DNA from: JAFCUW01 sp049897565
GTDB lineage: Bacteria > Pseudomonadota > Gammaproteobacteria > Burkholderiales > Burkholderiaceae_D
Length of the DNA stretch: 64,000 nt
Assembly: GCF_049897565.1 (NCBI RefSeq)
Contig: NZ_JAFCWM010000002.1
Coordinates: 124,001-188,000 of the forward strand
Direction: 5' to 3'
The translations under genes were made by a program, and so were the position numbers. The notes below the pieces were generated by a model. The model searched no databases, was not told the origin of the DNA, and saw nothing but the letters and a program-made list of their open reading frames with translations. Below are positions 18,152 through 27,670 of the stretch, one piece after another (within the stretch, counting starts at the first letter, position 1; the number at the start of each line of letters is the position of its first letter).

Positions 18152-19552
18152 TTAGCGGCCGCTGCGAAACAGCACCACTTTCAGCGTATCGATCAGGATC
18201 AGGATATCCAGGAACAGGCTGTTATTCTTCACATAATACAGGTCATACTGCAACTTTTGCAAAGCATCCTCGGCCGAGGAGCCGTAGCCGTAGCGCACTT
18301 GCGCCCAGCCGGTGATGCCCGGCTTGATGCTGTGGCGCACGTTGTAGTAAGGAACCACGTCGATCAGTTGCTCGACAAAGAATGGCCGCTCGGGGCGCGG
18401 GCCGACGAACGACATCTCGCCCTTGAACACGTTGAGGATCTGCGGCAGTTCGTCGATGCGCACGCGGCGGATGAAGTTGCCGATGCGGGTTACGCGCGGA
18501 TCGTTCTGCGCCGCCCACTGCGGCTTGCCGCCTTTTTCGGCGTCGTTGCGCATGCTGCGAAACTTGAGCACGTTGAACGACTTGCCGTCCAGGCCCACCC
18601 GCTCCTGCGAATAGAAAATCGGCGCGCCATCTTCCAGGTAGATCAGCAGCGCCGTCACCAGCATCACCGGGAACGACACGGCCAGGATGATTGTCGAGCA
18701 GATCAGGTCGAAGCCGCGCTTCATGAAGATGCGGAAGAAACTCTGGTCGAAGCCGCCGCCGAACACCAGCCACGACGGCTGCAGCGAGTCGACCCGGATC
18801 TGGCACGTTTCGCGCTCGAAGAAGGTGGCCGCATCAGTCACCTTGACGCCCTGCAGCTTGCAGTCGAGCAGCTCCTTGATCGGGAAGCCGCCGCGCCGGT
18901 TCTGCACCGACACGACGATCTCTCCGACGTTGTGCAGGTTGGCCAGCGACACCAGCGAATCGCCGTCGCGGATCTTCAGCAGGTTGTCGGCCGGCACGCA
19001 CAGCTCCTCGGACGGACTCGGGATGAAGCCTGCAATGTCGTACTTGTGGTACTTGTTGCTCTGGTTTGCCAGGTCGGCGCATTCCTTGGCCAGCGGCCCG
19101 CCGCCGAGGAAGATGATGCGCGACTCGAAGAAGCGCTGCTCGGACGTCTTGAAGAAGATGATGCGGGCAAGGAAAATGCCGCAGGCGGCGATGATGAACA
19201 CCAGCATCAGGATGCCGCGGCCGAAGTACAGCTCCGGGGCGACGTAGAACACCAGCGTCAGGATCGCAAACCCCATCAGGAACGACGGCATCAGCTTCAG
19301 GAAAAATGGGTTGCGCAGCCCTTCGCTGAAGTTGAGCTGGTACATGCCCATCGCGCTCATGCTGAAGATGATGGCGCCGGCAAAGGCGATGGCGGAAATG
19401 AAGAAGTGTTCGAGATGCGGGGTGGCCGGCGCGCCGGCGTCGAGCAGGCGCACCGCGGCGCCGGCGTAGGCGGCGCCGATGAGCACCAACACTTCGACGA
19501 ACAGCAGCACGAAGACGATCTTCGATACATAGTGATTCGATATTTTTAACAC
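18152..19552 (-). CDS. XrtA-associated polyprenyl-phosphate sugar phosphotransferase (initiating glycosyltransferase)
   Basis: A 466-residue protein with an N-terminal membrane region (about 4 spans), a CoA-binding-like middle domain and a C-terminal bacterial sugar transferase domain. The latter has KRGFDLICSTI, YSQERVGLDGKSFNVLKFRSM, IRRVRIDELPQ.LNV and MSFVGPRPERP, the canonical motifs of polyprenyl-phosphate glycosyl-1-phosphate transferases. It should attach the first sugar phosphate to undecaprenyl phosphate. The start is a GTG with GGGAG 6 bases upstream. From known loci this subtype accompanies exosortase A. Confidence 0.92.
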   Translation of the reverse strand: MLKISNHYVSKIVFVLLFVEVLVLIGAAYAGAAVRLLDAGAPATPHLEHFFISAIAFAGAIIFSMSAMGMYQLNFSEGLRNPFFLKLMPSFLMGFAILTLVFYVAPELYFGRGILMLVFIIAACGIFLARIIFFKTSEQRFFESRIIFLGGGPLAKECADLANQSNKYHKYDIAGFIPSPSEELCVPADNLLKIRDGDSLVSLANLHNVGEIVVSVQNRRGGFPIKELLDCKLQGVKVTDAATFFERETCQIRVDSLQPSWLVFGGGFDQSFFRIFMKRGFDLICSTIILAVSFPVMLVTALLIYLEDGAPIFYSQERVGLDGKSFNVLKFRSMRNDAEKGGKPQWAAQNDPRVTRIGNFIRRVRIDELPQILNVFKGEMSFVGPRPERPFFVEQLIDVVPYYNVRHSIKPGITGWAQVRYGYGSSAEDALQKLQYDLYYVKNNSLFLDILILIDTLKVVLFRSGR

Positions 19553-19665
19553 GTTAATCTCCCGCTTTCTTCTTTGCCACTTAGTGCTGCATCAGGCAAT
19601 TGCCTGCCCGCAATTCAAGAGCGGCATTTTCTTTTGAGCGATCACTTGCCGTATCAATTGCCGTA

Positions 19666-20706
19666 TCACTTGCTGTCTTTCGTCAGGCTGTCGACATACC
19701 AGTCCATCGCCTGCTTCAGGCCTTCGCCGATGCGGTGGGTCGGCGCGAACCCGAGCAGCGTCTGCGCCTTGCTGATATCGGCCTGAGAATGGCGCACGTC
19801 ACCGGCGCGAAAACCCGCATGTTCAGGCTTGTGCTCGAGCACATGCGGGAAGCGGTCGCGCAGCAGTTCGCACATCATTGCGTGCAATTCGTTCAGGCTG
19901 GTGCGCTGGTTCAGCGCCACGTTGTACACCTGGTTGACCGCGCCCGGCTGGTCGGCCAGCGCGGCGAGCAGGTTCGCCTGCACCACATTATCGATAAAGC
20001 AAAAGTCGCGGCTGGTCTCGCCGTCGCCATTGATGAACAATGGCTTGTTGCCGATCAGAGCGGCGATCCACTGCGGAATCACCGCGGCGTAGGCGCCATG
20101 CGGATCTTGCCGTGGACCGAAAACGTTGAAGTATCGTAATCCGATCGTCTCGCTGCCGTAAGTGCGCGCGAACACATTTGCGTACAGCTCGTTGACGTAT
20201 TTGGTCACCGCGTACGGCGACAGCGGGTTGCCGATCACCGGCTCCTGCTTCGGCAGGTCCGGGTGGTCGCCATAGGTCGAGCTCGAGGCGGCGTAGACGA
20301 AGCGCTTGACCTTGGCGTCGCGGCTGGCCGTGAGCATGTTGAGGAAACCGGTGACGTTGGTTTCGTTGGTTGCGATCGGATCCTGGATCGAACGCGACAC
20401 GGAACCGAGCGCGGCCTGGTGCAGCACGAAATCGGCGCCCTGGCAGGCGCGCGCGCAGTCTGCCAGTTGGCGGATGTCGCCGTTGACGAAGTCGAAGCGC
20501 TGCCAGGCATCGGCGCCAACCAGCTGTTGCACCTGGTCGAGGTTGTGCTGGTGGCCGGTGGCGAAATTGTCCATCCCGGTGACGCGCTGGTTCAGCTTGA
20601 GCAAGGCTTCCACCAGGTTCGAGCCGATGAAGCCGGCCGCGCCGGTCACCAGCCAGTGGTAGCGATGCGTGCGCAGATGCTGCTGGATGTCGTTAAATTT
20701 CGTCAC
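19666..20706 (-). CDS. UDP-N-acetylhexosamine(uronic acid) 4-epimerase, TviC/WbpP-like
   Basis: A 346-residue extended SDR enzyme. The Rossmann motif TGAAGFIGSN lies at 21-30, SSTYGDHPDLPKQE carries the catalytic Ser region, and SPYAVTKYVNEL near 161-172 supplies Tyr and Lys. The block FNVFGPRQDPHGAYAAVIPQW is typical of the UDP-GlcNAc/UDP-GlcNAcA 4-epimerase branch (TviC, WbpP). The start is the GTG at 20706, with AGGA 6 bases upstream. It follows the dehydrogenase gene by 61 bp, the same pairing that makes UDP-GalNAcA in Vi-antigen synthesis. An imperfect 12-bp tandem repeat (about three copies) overlaps its stop. Confidence 0.88.
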   Translation of the reverse strand: MTKFNDIQQHLRTHRYHWLVTGAAGFIGSNLVEALLKLNQRVTGMDNFATGHQHNLDQVQQLVGADAWQRFDFVNGDIRQLADCARACQGADFVLHQAALGSVSRSIQDPIATNETNVTGFLNMLTASRDAKVKRFVYAASSSTYGDHPDLPKQEPVIGNPLSPYAVTKYVNELYANVFARTYGSETIGLRYFNVFGPRQDPHGAYAAVIPQWIAALIGNKPLFINGDGETSRDFCFIDNVVQANLLAALADQPGAVNQVYNVALNQRTSLNELHAMMCELLRDRFPHVLEHKPEHAGFRAGDVRHSQADISKAQTLLGFAPTHRIGEGLKQAMDWYVDSLTKDSK

Positions 20707-20767
20707 TGTTATTCCTGGTTGATGCCGGTGCCGCCGCAAGCCGCGCCGGCACCGTTACTGCAAATCC

Positions 20768-22057
20768 TTACAGGCGCCAGACGGAAAAGCCTGCTTCGGT
20801 GATCGCCTTCTGGTCGAACTGCGATTTGACGTCGATGAAGCAGCCGCCTTCGTTCAGTTTCGACTGCAGGTCCGACAGCGGACGGCCCAGCAGTTCCTTG
20901 TGCGATACCGCCGCGATGATGGCGTCGGCGCGCGGCAGGTCTTCCCAGCTGACCAGGTCGATGTCGTATTCGTGCTTCGCTTCAGCGGCGGACGCCACCG
21001 GATCGTAGACGTGCACATCGACGCCGTAGGATTTCAGTTCGTAGACGATATCGGCCACTTTCGAATTGCGCAGGTCCGGGCAGTTTTCCTTGAACGTCAG
21101 GCCGATCACGTTGACCTTCGAGCCCTTGACGTGAAAACCCGCGGCGATCATCGACTTGACGGTTTTCTCGGCAACGAACTTGGCCATGCCGTCGTTGATG
21201 CGGCGCCCGGCCAGGATCACCTGCGGGTGGTAGCCGATCATTTCGGCCTTGTGCGTCAGGTAATACGGATCGACGCCGATGCAATGCCCGCCAACCAGGC
21301 CCGGGCGGAATGGCAGGAAATTCCACTTGGTGCCGGCCGCTTTCAGCACTTCCAGCGTATCGATGCCGATCTTGTCGAAAATGATCGCCAGTTCGTTCAT
21401 CAGCGCGATATTCAGGTCGCGCTGGGTGTTTTCGATGACCTTCGCCGCTTCCGCCACCTTGATGCTGGAGGCGCGGTGCACGCCGGCGGTAATGATCGAT
21501 TCATACAGCTGGGCGACCAGTTCGAGCGTTTCGGCGTCATCGCCGGAAACGACTTTCAGGATCGTCGTCAGCGTGTGTTCCTTGTCGCCCGGGTTAATCC
21601 GCTCAGGCGAAAAGCCGACGTGAAAATCTTCTTTCCATTTCAGGCCGGAGTGCTGTTCCAGGATCGGGATGCAGACTTCTTCGGTCGCGCCCGGATACAC
21701 GGTCGACTCGAAAATGACGATCGCGCCCTTTTTCATGTGCATGCCGACGGTCTTGCTGGCGCCGGCCAATGGCGTGAAGTCGGGATTATGTGCCTGGTCG
21801 ACCGGGGTCGGTACCGCCACGACGATATATTTGGCATCCGCCAGCGCGGCTGGATCGGTGCTGACGGACAGCTGGTCGGCCGCTTTCAATTCCGCCGACG
21901 ACAATTCGCCGGTCGGATCGATATATTTTTTGTAGCTGTCGATCTTGCTGGTCGACAGATCGAATCCGATCGTCGTGCGCTTTTTGCCGAATTCGACTGC
22001 CAGCGGCATGCCGACATAACCAAGTCCTACCACTGCTACGATGTCATTTGATTTCAT
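20768..22057 (-). CDS. UDP-N-acetyl-D-glucosamine 6-dehydrogenase, TviB/WbpO-like
   Basis: A 429-residue nucleotide-sugar dehydrogenase of the UDP-Glc/GDP-Man family. The NAD-binding motif VGLGYVGMPLA lies at 10-20, and the catalytic cysteine sits in GGHCIGVDPYYL near residue 258. It oxidises the C6 hydroxyl of a UDP-HexNAc to a uronic acid; the TviB/WbpO subtype is chosen because of the TviC-like epimerase next to it. The ATG at 22057 is chosen; an upstream TTG would add only eight non-conserved residues. It is first of a leftward gene group with a good promoter 48 bp upstream. Confidence 0.88.
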   Translation of the reverse strand: MKSNDIVAVVGLGYVGMPLAVEFGKKRTTIGFDLSTSKIDSYKKYIDPTGELSSAELKAADQLSVSTDPAALADAKYIVVAVPTPVDQAHNPDFTPLAGASKTVGMHMKKGAIVIFESTVYPGATEEVCIPILEQHSGLKWKEDFHVGFSPERINPGDKEHTLTTILKVVSGDDAETLELVAQLYESIITAGVHRASSIKVAEAAKVIENTQRDLNIALMNELAIIFDKIGIDTLEVLKAAGTKWNFLPFRPGLVGGHCIGVDPYYLTHKAEMIGYHPQVILAGRRINDGMAKFVAEKTVKSMIAAGFHVKGSKVNVIGLTFKENCPDLRNSKVADIVYELKSYGVDVHVYDPVASAAEAKHEYDIDLVSWEDLPRADAIIAAVSHKELLGRPLSDLQSKLNEGGCFIDVKSQFDQKAITEAGFSVWRL

Positions 22058-22104
22058 TATGGGGTTCCGTTGAAGAATCAATCTTTGCTATTCTAATAAC
22101 TTTC

Positions 22105-22133
22105 AATATAGCACAGAACTAAAGTCGCCTCAA
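22105..22133 (-). promoter_or_regulatory. Sigma-70 promoter of the dehydrogenase/epimerase/prsKR group
   Basis: On the minus strand TTGAGG (22133-22128) and TATATT (22110-22105) are separated by exactly 17 bp. The predicted start would be near 22098, giving a leader of about 40 bases. Confidence 0.6.
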
Positions 22134-22669
22134 CTAAAAGCAACTAAATTTATCCGTGAGAAACAACAACGGGATAAAAGTGTTATCAATGTAATAGCTT
22201 TCAGGTGTCAAAGGTTGCGTCCGTTCGCCGCCCGGCCGTCGTTCCAAGTAATTAGGGTATTTACTAAAAGAGTCATGGCCACTGCCGCGTCACCCGGTGT
22301 GGGTGCGCGGAAATTCATTCAACTTCAACAATATACGCGCGCATTCGGTTTCAAAAATCACCCTTCGTCACCGCCTCCAATCTCCCATTCAGCTTTTTCC
22401 CCGCCCGAAACGGCCGCTGCTGGAAGGCTGCAATTTTAGCACCTCCTTTCAACAATTGTTCCGCAGGAAACTCAACAGTGTGGCGTAGCAACTACGCTGC
22501 ACGCCCTGCAAATTTCCCTTGTTCATCGTTCTTGGTGGCACTTTTCTACATTTCGTTACTAATGATTCTGGGCAACATGTCGTTATGTGTGAGAAGCTTC
22601 AATTAAGTCTGCGCGGAAACTTTCGCTCATTGTCCGATACACCATTTTATTTTGATAAGACAGTTGCCA
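22134..22669. other. Divergent intergenic region, otherwise featureless
   Basis: About 540 bp of A/T-richer DNA between the leftward dehydrogenase promoter and the rightward lipoprotein gene. I see no convincing gene. A TGGCAC near 22536 recalls a sigma-54 -24 element, but the -12 TTGC is missing. It probably holds the promoter for the 22670-26511 genes. Confidence 0.5.
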
Positions 22670-23155
22670 ATGGATCATACCTGTAATCCCCGCCAGGCTG
22701 CACATTCCGCCGGCGAATCGTCCATTTCCCGTCGCAGTTTCATGCGTTACCTGTCGATGGGCAGCGTGGCCCTCGCCGTTCAGGCGTGCGGTGGCGGCGG
22801 TGGCGCCGATGGGGCAGCCGCCCCGCTGGCTCCGAGCGCGCCTGCCCCGGCTCCTGTCGCGCCTGCGCCTGCGCCGGTGGTGCCGGCCCCTGTCGTGCGC
22901 GAGCCGGTAGCGCCGGCCCCCGCGCCGGTCTGGCTGTCTATCCCGACCATTGCATTCACCCAGGGTATCGCGTCAAGTTTCTCTGTAGCCGAATACATTT
23001 CGGTTGCAAATGTCGCTGCGTATACGTTGACGCTGAACGCCAGCCCACTGCCGGCCGGTGTCACCTTCAACAGCGCCACGCGGTCGTTCGACTACGACGG
23101 CCGCGGCGGTGTCGTCATTAGCGATGGCCACGTGCTCACCGCTGTCGGAGCGTAA
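22670..23155 (+). CDS. Tat-type lipoprotein with Pro/Ala linker and Ig-like domain
   Basis: A 161-residue protein. Residues 20-42 hold a twin-arginine signal (SRRSFMRYLSMGSVALAVQAC) ending at a lipobox-like VQAC, so it should be exported folded and lipidated. Next comes a Pro/Ala/Val linker built of repeated AP-type units. The last 75 residues resemble a putative Ig-like beta-sandwich (LPAGVTFNSATRSFDYDG). The reading frame ends at TAA (23153-23155) and continues in the same frame after one codon into the lyase-like gene. The pair may therefore be one protein split by a stop codon, or two coupled genes. Confidence 0.65.
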   Translation: MDHTCNPRQAAHSAGESSISRRSFMRYLSMGSVALAVQACGGGGGADGAAAPLAPSAPAPAPVAPAPAPVVPAPVVREPVAPAPAPVWLSIPTIAFTQGIASSFSVAEYISVANVAAYTLTLNASPLPAGVTFNSATRSFDYDGRGGVVISDGHVLTAVGA

Positions 23156-23158
23156 GCC

Positions 23159-25183
23159 GTGGCTCAAATCTCCTCCAATCTTTTTTCGATCCAGATCGTG
23201 CCGACGCCGGCGTTGGTGACCTCGTTCGACCTGACCTCGGCGCTGGGCGGCCCCAACCTGCCGTTCGCGGTCGGATTCGCTTTCAGAAAGGGCGATGTGC
23301 CTGCTGGCGCCAAGGTAGCCGGAAGCATTCCGACCCTTCAGGTCACCGGCAAGAATTGGTGGCCCGACGGCTCGCTGAAGTTCGCCACGATTTCCGGACG
23401 CGCCGACCTGGTCGCCGGCGCCCCTCGCACGATCAAGCTCGGCGTCGGAGCCACTGCCGACGGCCCTGCCCTGAGCACCGCCGATTTGCGCGCCACCGGC
23501 GTCACCGCCTCCATTGGCGCCGGCGCCTTCGGTAGTGCAGCCTGGTCCGGCGTCGACTGGGACGCGCCATTTCAGAACTGGATCAGCGGCCCGCAGATGA
23601 GTTCTTGGGTATATCGCAAGGCCGTCGGCGGCGATCCGCACCTGACCGCCTGGCTGGAAGTGCGCTTATTTGCCGGCGGCGCCGTCGAAATCCTGCCGTG
23701 GATCGAAAACGGCTACCTGAATGTGGCCGCGCCAACCAGCAAGAACGCCGAGTACAGCTTCTCGCTGGGCGGCACCGAACGTTTCCGCGCCGCCTTCGAC
23801 CTGCCGAATCATTGCCGCAGCGTCCTGATCACCGGCGCCCACTTCAGCCACTGGCTGGGAGCCGACCCGCAAATCGTTCCGAACCACGACAAGGCCTACC
23901 TGCAGGCAACCCGCATGGTACCCGCTTACGGCGCCTCCGTGCCGGCCAGCGCCGGCGTCTGGTCCACCTTGGCGCAGAGTTATACGCCTTTACAGCGCGG
24001 TAATTACGCCAGTGCCATGGGCAATGCCGGTTTCCAGCCTGCCATCGGCCTGCTGCCTGAATGGGACGTGCTGTATTTGGTGAGCAACAACGCGCGCGCT
24101 TATGCCGGCGTTATTGCCAACGCTTACGGCGCGGGTCGCTTCGGCATTCACTACCGCGACGAAACTACCCAGCGCCCGCTGCGTTTTTCTAGCTATCCGA
24201 ACTTGGTCACGTCCGGCTCCCCGAGCACGGGCATCGCGAACACGGGCGCGTCGAGCAAAAACACCTTCACCCCGGCCGCACAAGGCACCGCGCCGCCGGT
24301 ATGGGACAGCCCCCATCACCCGTCGATCGGCTTTACTGCCTACCTATTGACCGGCCGCTTCTATTTCATGGAAGAAGTGCAGTTCAGCGCCACCGTCAAT
24401 TACCTAAAGAACACCGACGTGCCTCGCAAGTTCTCCAGCGGCGTATTCCTGTCGAACGCCGGAGCCAACACGACGCGCGGCGCGGCATGGGCCATCCGCA
24501 CGCTAGCGCAGGCGGCGTGCGTCACGCCCGACAGCGACACTGCGTTGCGCGCCGAGTTTGCGGCATCGATGGCGGCCAACACCGATTATTACTACGCCAC
24601 TTATATATCGCAGCCGAACAATCCATTCGGCTTTATCGCGCCTTATTCCAACTACACCACCGGTGGCGGCTTCTTTTCGGAAGCGGCCTGGATGCAGGAC
24701 TTCTTTACCGCAGCGATCGGCTACGCAATCGACCTCGAGCCGGCCATGCCGCAAGCGAGCGTCGGCAAGCTTGCCACCTTCTTTGCGTGGAAGGCGCAAA
24801 GCGCAATCGGCCGCCTTGGTGGCACCGCCCCGACCGACTACCTGTATCGCCATGCGGCCCAATATACGATCGCGGTGGCTCCATCGGAGTCGTCCGATTT
24901 CCTCGGCGGCACCGGTCCATGGCATAAGAACTGGGGCGAGATTTATGCCGCCACGCTGAAAGCGCCTAATCCCGGCGTCGACGGCGCGCTTTCCGGCGGC
25001 AATTTTCCGGACTCGACCAGCTACTGGGGAAATCTGCAGCCCGCTATCGCCTATGCCGTCCAGCACAAGGTGCCGGGCGCCGCGGCTGCATATGCACGCA
25101 TGCGCGGCGCACCGAACTGGTCGGAAATGACCGGGCGCTGGAGTGAATTGCCGGTATGGAGTGTAATTCCGCGCAACCAATAA
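23159..25183 (+). CDS. Large lyase-like protein with WPDGS-type beta domain
   Basis: A 674-residue protein starting at GTG, 3 bases after the previous stop, with GGAG 8 bases upstream. The first 140 residues contain FAVGFAFRKGDVPAG and then NWWPDGSLKFATISGRADL, which recall the N-terminal RIFT-barrel domain of YetA/rhamnogalacturonan-lyase-like proteins. The remainder (HYRDETTQRPLRFSSYPN, aromatic-rich helical stretches) could be an alpha/alpha toroid catalytic part. It has no signal peptide of its own. Context suggests it cuts or modifies the EPS; the activity is unproven. Its N-terminus resembles that of the next protein. Confidence 0.6.
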   Translation: MAQISSNLFSIQIVPTPALVTSFDLTSALGGPNLPFAVGFAFRKGDVPAGAKVAGSIPTLQVTGKNWWPDGSLKFATISGRADLVAGAPRTIKLGVGATADGPALSTADLRATGVTASIGAGAFGSAAWSGVDWDAPFQNWISGPQMSSWVYRKAVGGDPHLTAWLEVRLFAGGAVEILPWIENGYLNVAAPTSKNAEYSFSLGGTERFRAAFDLPNHCRSVLITGAHFSHWLGADPQIVPNHDKAYLQATRMVPAYGASVPASAGVWSTLAQSYTPLQRGNYASAMGNAGFQPAIGLLPEWDVLYLVSNNARAYAGVIANAYGAGRFGIHYRDETTQRPLRFSSYPNLVTSGSPSTGIANTGASSKNTFTPAAQGTAPPVWDSPHHPSIGFTAYLLTGRFYFMEEVQFSATVNYLKNTDVPRKFSSGVFLSNAGANTTRGAAWAIRTLAQAACVTPDSDTALRAEFAASMAANTDYYYATYISQPNNPFGFIAPYSNYTTGGGFFSEAAWMQDFFTAAIGYAIDLEPAMPQASVGKLATFFAWKAQSAIGRLGGTAPTDYLYRHAAQYTIAVAPSESSDFLGGTGPWHKNWGEIYAATLKAPNPGVDGALSGGNFPDSTSYWGNLQPAIAYAVQHKVPGAAAAYARMRGAPNWSEMTGRWSELPVWSVIPRNQ

Positions 25184-25257
25184 GGCGACGGGACTGAAGC
25201 GCTTGGTTGTAAGCTGTCACCTCTTGCCATACAAATTCAAGAAAGGCGACCACTCAT

Positions 25258-26511
25258 ATGGCGCAAAAAATCGATTCCAATGTATTTAGCGTGGTGATCG
25301 CGCAGCCGCGGGTGCCAGGTACATTGCCTGAATGGGTACCCCCAGCAGGTTATTTCGCCGACGTGCCTATGCGGAACAACCCGCAGGATGTGACGCCCGC
25401 CATCTTCAAAGGCGACTACTTTGGCGCTGACAGCCCTTTTGTGATGTGGGGCGGCAGCGCCATTTTGCGCGACTACAGTCCTCTCGGGGCGCAGGTTTAC
25501 TACTCAGGTGGGCATGAAGCGGCCATAGGACTGCCGAATATGCAGTTTTCCCTAATCTGCGATTTTTCAACGATGTTATGGAGCAGTGCCAACATTCCTC
25601 TTAAAGCCAATCCGAGCGATGTGTTCGACCAGTCCAACGGCCTTGCACCGGATGGTACGCCATATACTCCGCACACCTATCTTGGCCTGCAGGAACTACC
25701 GGCCGCATGGGGCGGCGGCAAGCGCGGATCGCTCGCTTCGTTTTTTTGGGCCGGCAGCGTCTTGCCGAACAAGATCAACGTTCTAGACGTGTCGGTGCTG
25801 ACCTACGGTTACACCCAGATGAAGACGGTGCAGCCGCAAAACGCAGATCCTTCGCAAATTCGTTTTAGCCGGGCGTCAGGCGGCGGAAACTACCCGATCA
25901 CCGTGATGGACGACGTGCGGCAGGGCTGGTGGGCCGCCGTTAACGGCAGTGTTGAATACACGCTGTTTATCAGTAAGACTGGGGAAATCCGGCAATATCC
26001 AGCACTGGGCGGGAATCTGGCAAGCGGCACAATGGTAATTTGTCCTTCGCTGAACCTACTGATCACCATCGATGGCGGCTACGCCTCACGCAGCGGTCCG
26101 CGTAGTATGCATCTGCGCGACCTTAACAGCGGAACCGTGACCCACAGCACCACGCTCGGCCCGGTGCCTTCCCTCACCAACGGCTATGACGGCTCGATCA
26201 ACACATTCCATATGCCGGATATGTTGGGCCTGCAATGGGTAGACGAACTGCGATGCGTCGTCGGCATCGACCAGTCGGTGTCCCCGCCAGTCATCGTCAA
26301 GCTGACCCCGCCGGCGACCCATCCGGCTACCGGCAGCTGGACTTGGAGCACCGTCGCGGTGCAGCACTGGCCGAAGGACGCGAACGGCCAGGCGAGCCTT
26401 CAAGTGGCACGTAACGGCGTCTGGTCTAAATTCCGCTGGGTAGTATCGCTGCAGGCCTTCGTGTACGGCACAGCCCAGAATCGCAAACCGCAGGTCATTA
26501 AGCTGAACTAG
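25258..26511 (+). CDS. Propeller-like hypothetical protein
   Basis: A 417-residue protein. Repeated patterns such as VYYSGGHEAAIGLPNMQFSLICDF and QWVDELRCVVGIDQS suggest Kelch-like beta-propeller blades, but I cannot assign a family. The start MAQKIDSNVFSVVIAQP mirrors the start of the upstream protein (AQISSNLFSIQIVPTP), suggesting a shared targeting or assembly element. No signal peptide or membrane span is seen. AAAGG lies about 11 bases before the ATG. A gap of 74 bp follows the lyase-like gene, so they are probably one operon acting on or binding the polysaccharide (inference). Confidence 0.55.
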   Translation: MAQKIDSNVFSVVIAQPRVPGTLPEWVPPAGYFADVPMRNNPQDVTPAIFKGDYFGADSPFVMWGGSAILRDYSPLGAQVYYSGGHEAAIGLPNMQFSLICDFSTMLWSSANIPLKANPSDVFDQSNGLAPDGTPYTPHTYLGLQELPAAWGGGKRGSLASFFWAGSVLPNKINVLDVSVLTYGYTQMKTVQPQNADPSQIRFSRASGGGNYPITVMDDVRQGWWAAVNGSVEYTLFISKTGEIRQYPALGGNLASGTMVICPSLNLLITIDGGYASRSGPRSMHLRDLNSGTVTHSTTLGPVPSLTNGYDGSINTFHMPDMLGLQWVDELRCVVGIDQSVSPPVIVKLTPPATHPATGSWTWSTVAVQHWPKDANGQASLQVARNGVWSKFRWVVSLQAFVYGTAQNRKPQVIKLN

Positions 26512-26561
26512 CCTATGTGCTGCCCGTCCCTATCTGAAAAGACCAGACATGACGGCAACGC

Positions 26562-27428
26562 TTACCCCAACAAGCGCCTGGTGTACGACAAAAACCTCAA
26601 CCCGCTAGGGTGACTGGTCAAGCTGCGAATATGCGCGCTTACCGCCTTCGCCCGATTGCCGGCCGAAAGCTCGAAGACAGAAACGTCGTGCCACGCATTG
26701 CACAGCCGCTTGCCAATGACGCTGACGATTTTACGTTGCGGTTTCAGGGCCAGCATGCGCCGGTACAGCGAGATGTTGCTACTGATGAAAGTCACCGATT
26801 TGCTCAATGAGCCCGGCGTGTCGTTGATTCGAAAAGTTGGCACGTCGGTGCCGACGATCTTCTTGCCCTCAAACGCCATCCGAAAAGCAAGCCAAGTCCA
26901 CTCCATATAGGGATGCGGATCCTCAAAATATCTCGACGGCACGCTGGCAGTACGAAACAAGTGGTTACCGCTGTTAAGCCAATTCTCCTCAAACAACTCG
27001 TTCAACGGTTGCGCGTCAACACCCGCCATTCGGGTGTACATCAGTCGATCCTCGCCTGCCCTGCACGCAAATCCGTTCGTCACCACCACATCTGCTCCGT
27101 TGCGCGTTTCGATCAAGCCGAGCCGTAAATCTAGCGCCCCTGGCAAATATTCATCATCGTCATCGAGAAAGGAGAAGAACTCGGTGTCCACCAGTCGCCT
27201 TCCGGCGATATGCGCCTTCGTCAGCGACCCTTCGGCGATCTGTACTACCTCGATATCCTCACGCTCCGTCAAAAGAGCGAGCAGGTCCTTGTCGAAGCTT
27301 TGCCCATTTACCACCACCAATATTCTCACCGGACGTTCGGATGCCTGATGGATGGATTCTATGGCACGCAGCAAGAAATCGCGCCTGAATGGATCGCACA
27401 AGGTGGCGACGATAGTGGTAATGCTCAT
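26562..27428 (-). CDS. Family 2 glycosyltransferase
   Basis: A 288-residue GT-A-fold protein: ITTIVATLCDPFRRDFLLRAIESI at the N-terminus, then FFSFLDDDDEYLPGALDLRL with the acidic metal-binding motif near residues 85-90. These are hallmarks of family 2 glycosyltransferases. It lacks membrane spans, so it works at the cytoplasmic face on the lipid-linked repeat. I start at the ATG at 27428; a second ATG 21 bases upstream is possible. It converges with the propeller-like gene, with 50 bp between the stops. Confidence 0.85.
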   Translation of the reverse strand: MSITTIVATLCDPFRRDFLLRAIESIHQASERPVRILVVVNGQSFDKDLLALLTEREDIEVVQIAEGSLTKAHIAGRRLVDTEFFSFLDDDDEYLPGALDLRLGLIETRNGADVVVTNGFACRAGEDRLMYTRMAGVDAQPLNELFEENWLNSGNHLFRTASVPSRYFEDPHPYMEWTWLAFRMAFEGKKIVGTDVPTFRINDTPGSLSKSVTFISSNISLYRRMLALKPQRKIVSVIGKRLCNAWHDVSVFELSAGNRAKAVSAHIRSLTSHPSGLRFLSYTRRLLG

Positions 27429-27463
27429 ATTGATAAAATTCTTATTCAAATTTTGATAGTTGA

Positions 27464-27670
27464 TTAGTGCCGTCTTGTCGAATAGTACAGGTCGCCCCTG
27501 ACTTCGTCACGAGGTAGAAGAGAAAGCATGGTCTGCACAGCGTGATCGCGCTCGCCTCGATCCAAAATTGAATATACGACACCGAGCTGAGCGGCGCCAA
27601 CAGCGCAAACTCGATTACCACGTCCACGATCAAAAGAACGCCAGCACGCTCTCGGTATCCCGCTTTCGTG
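27464..27670 (-). other. 3' part of an open frame split by IS66
   Basis: If the IS66 copy and one target duplicate are removed, this stretch joins in frame to 30119-30318 on the minus strand. The result is an open frame of about 132 codons from a TTG at 30318 to the TAA at 27464. The translation matches nothing I recognise, and the frame may be open by chance. Confidence 0.25.
27663..27670. repeat. Target-site duplication of IS66, left copy
   Basis: CTTTCGTG directly abuts the left inverted repeat and is repeated exactly at 30119-30126. IS66 elements are known to make 8-bp duplications. Confidence 0.95.

Noticed and set aside
22134..22669. PrsR/sigma-54 site in the divergent gap
   Set aside because: TGGCAC is present near 22536 but no TTGC at the required distance.
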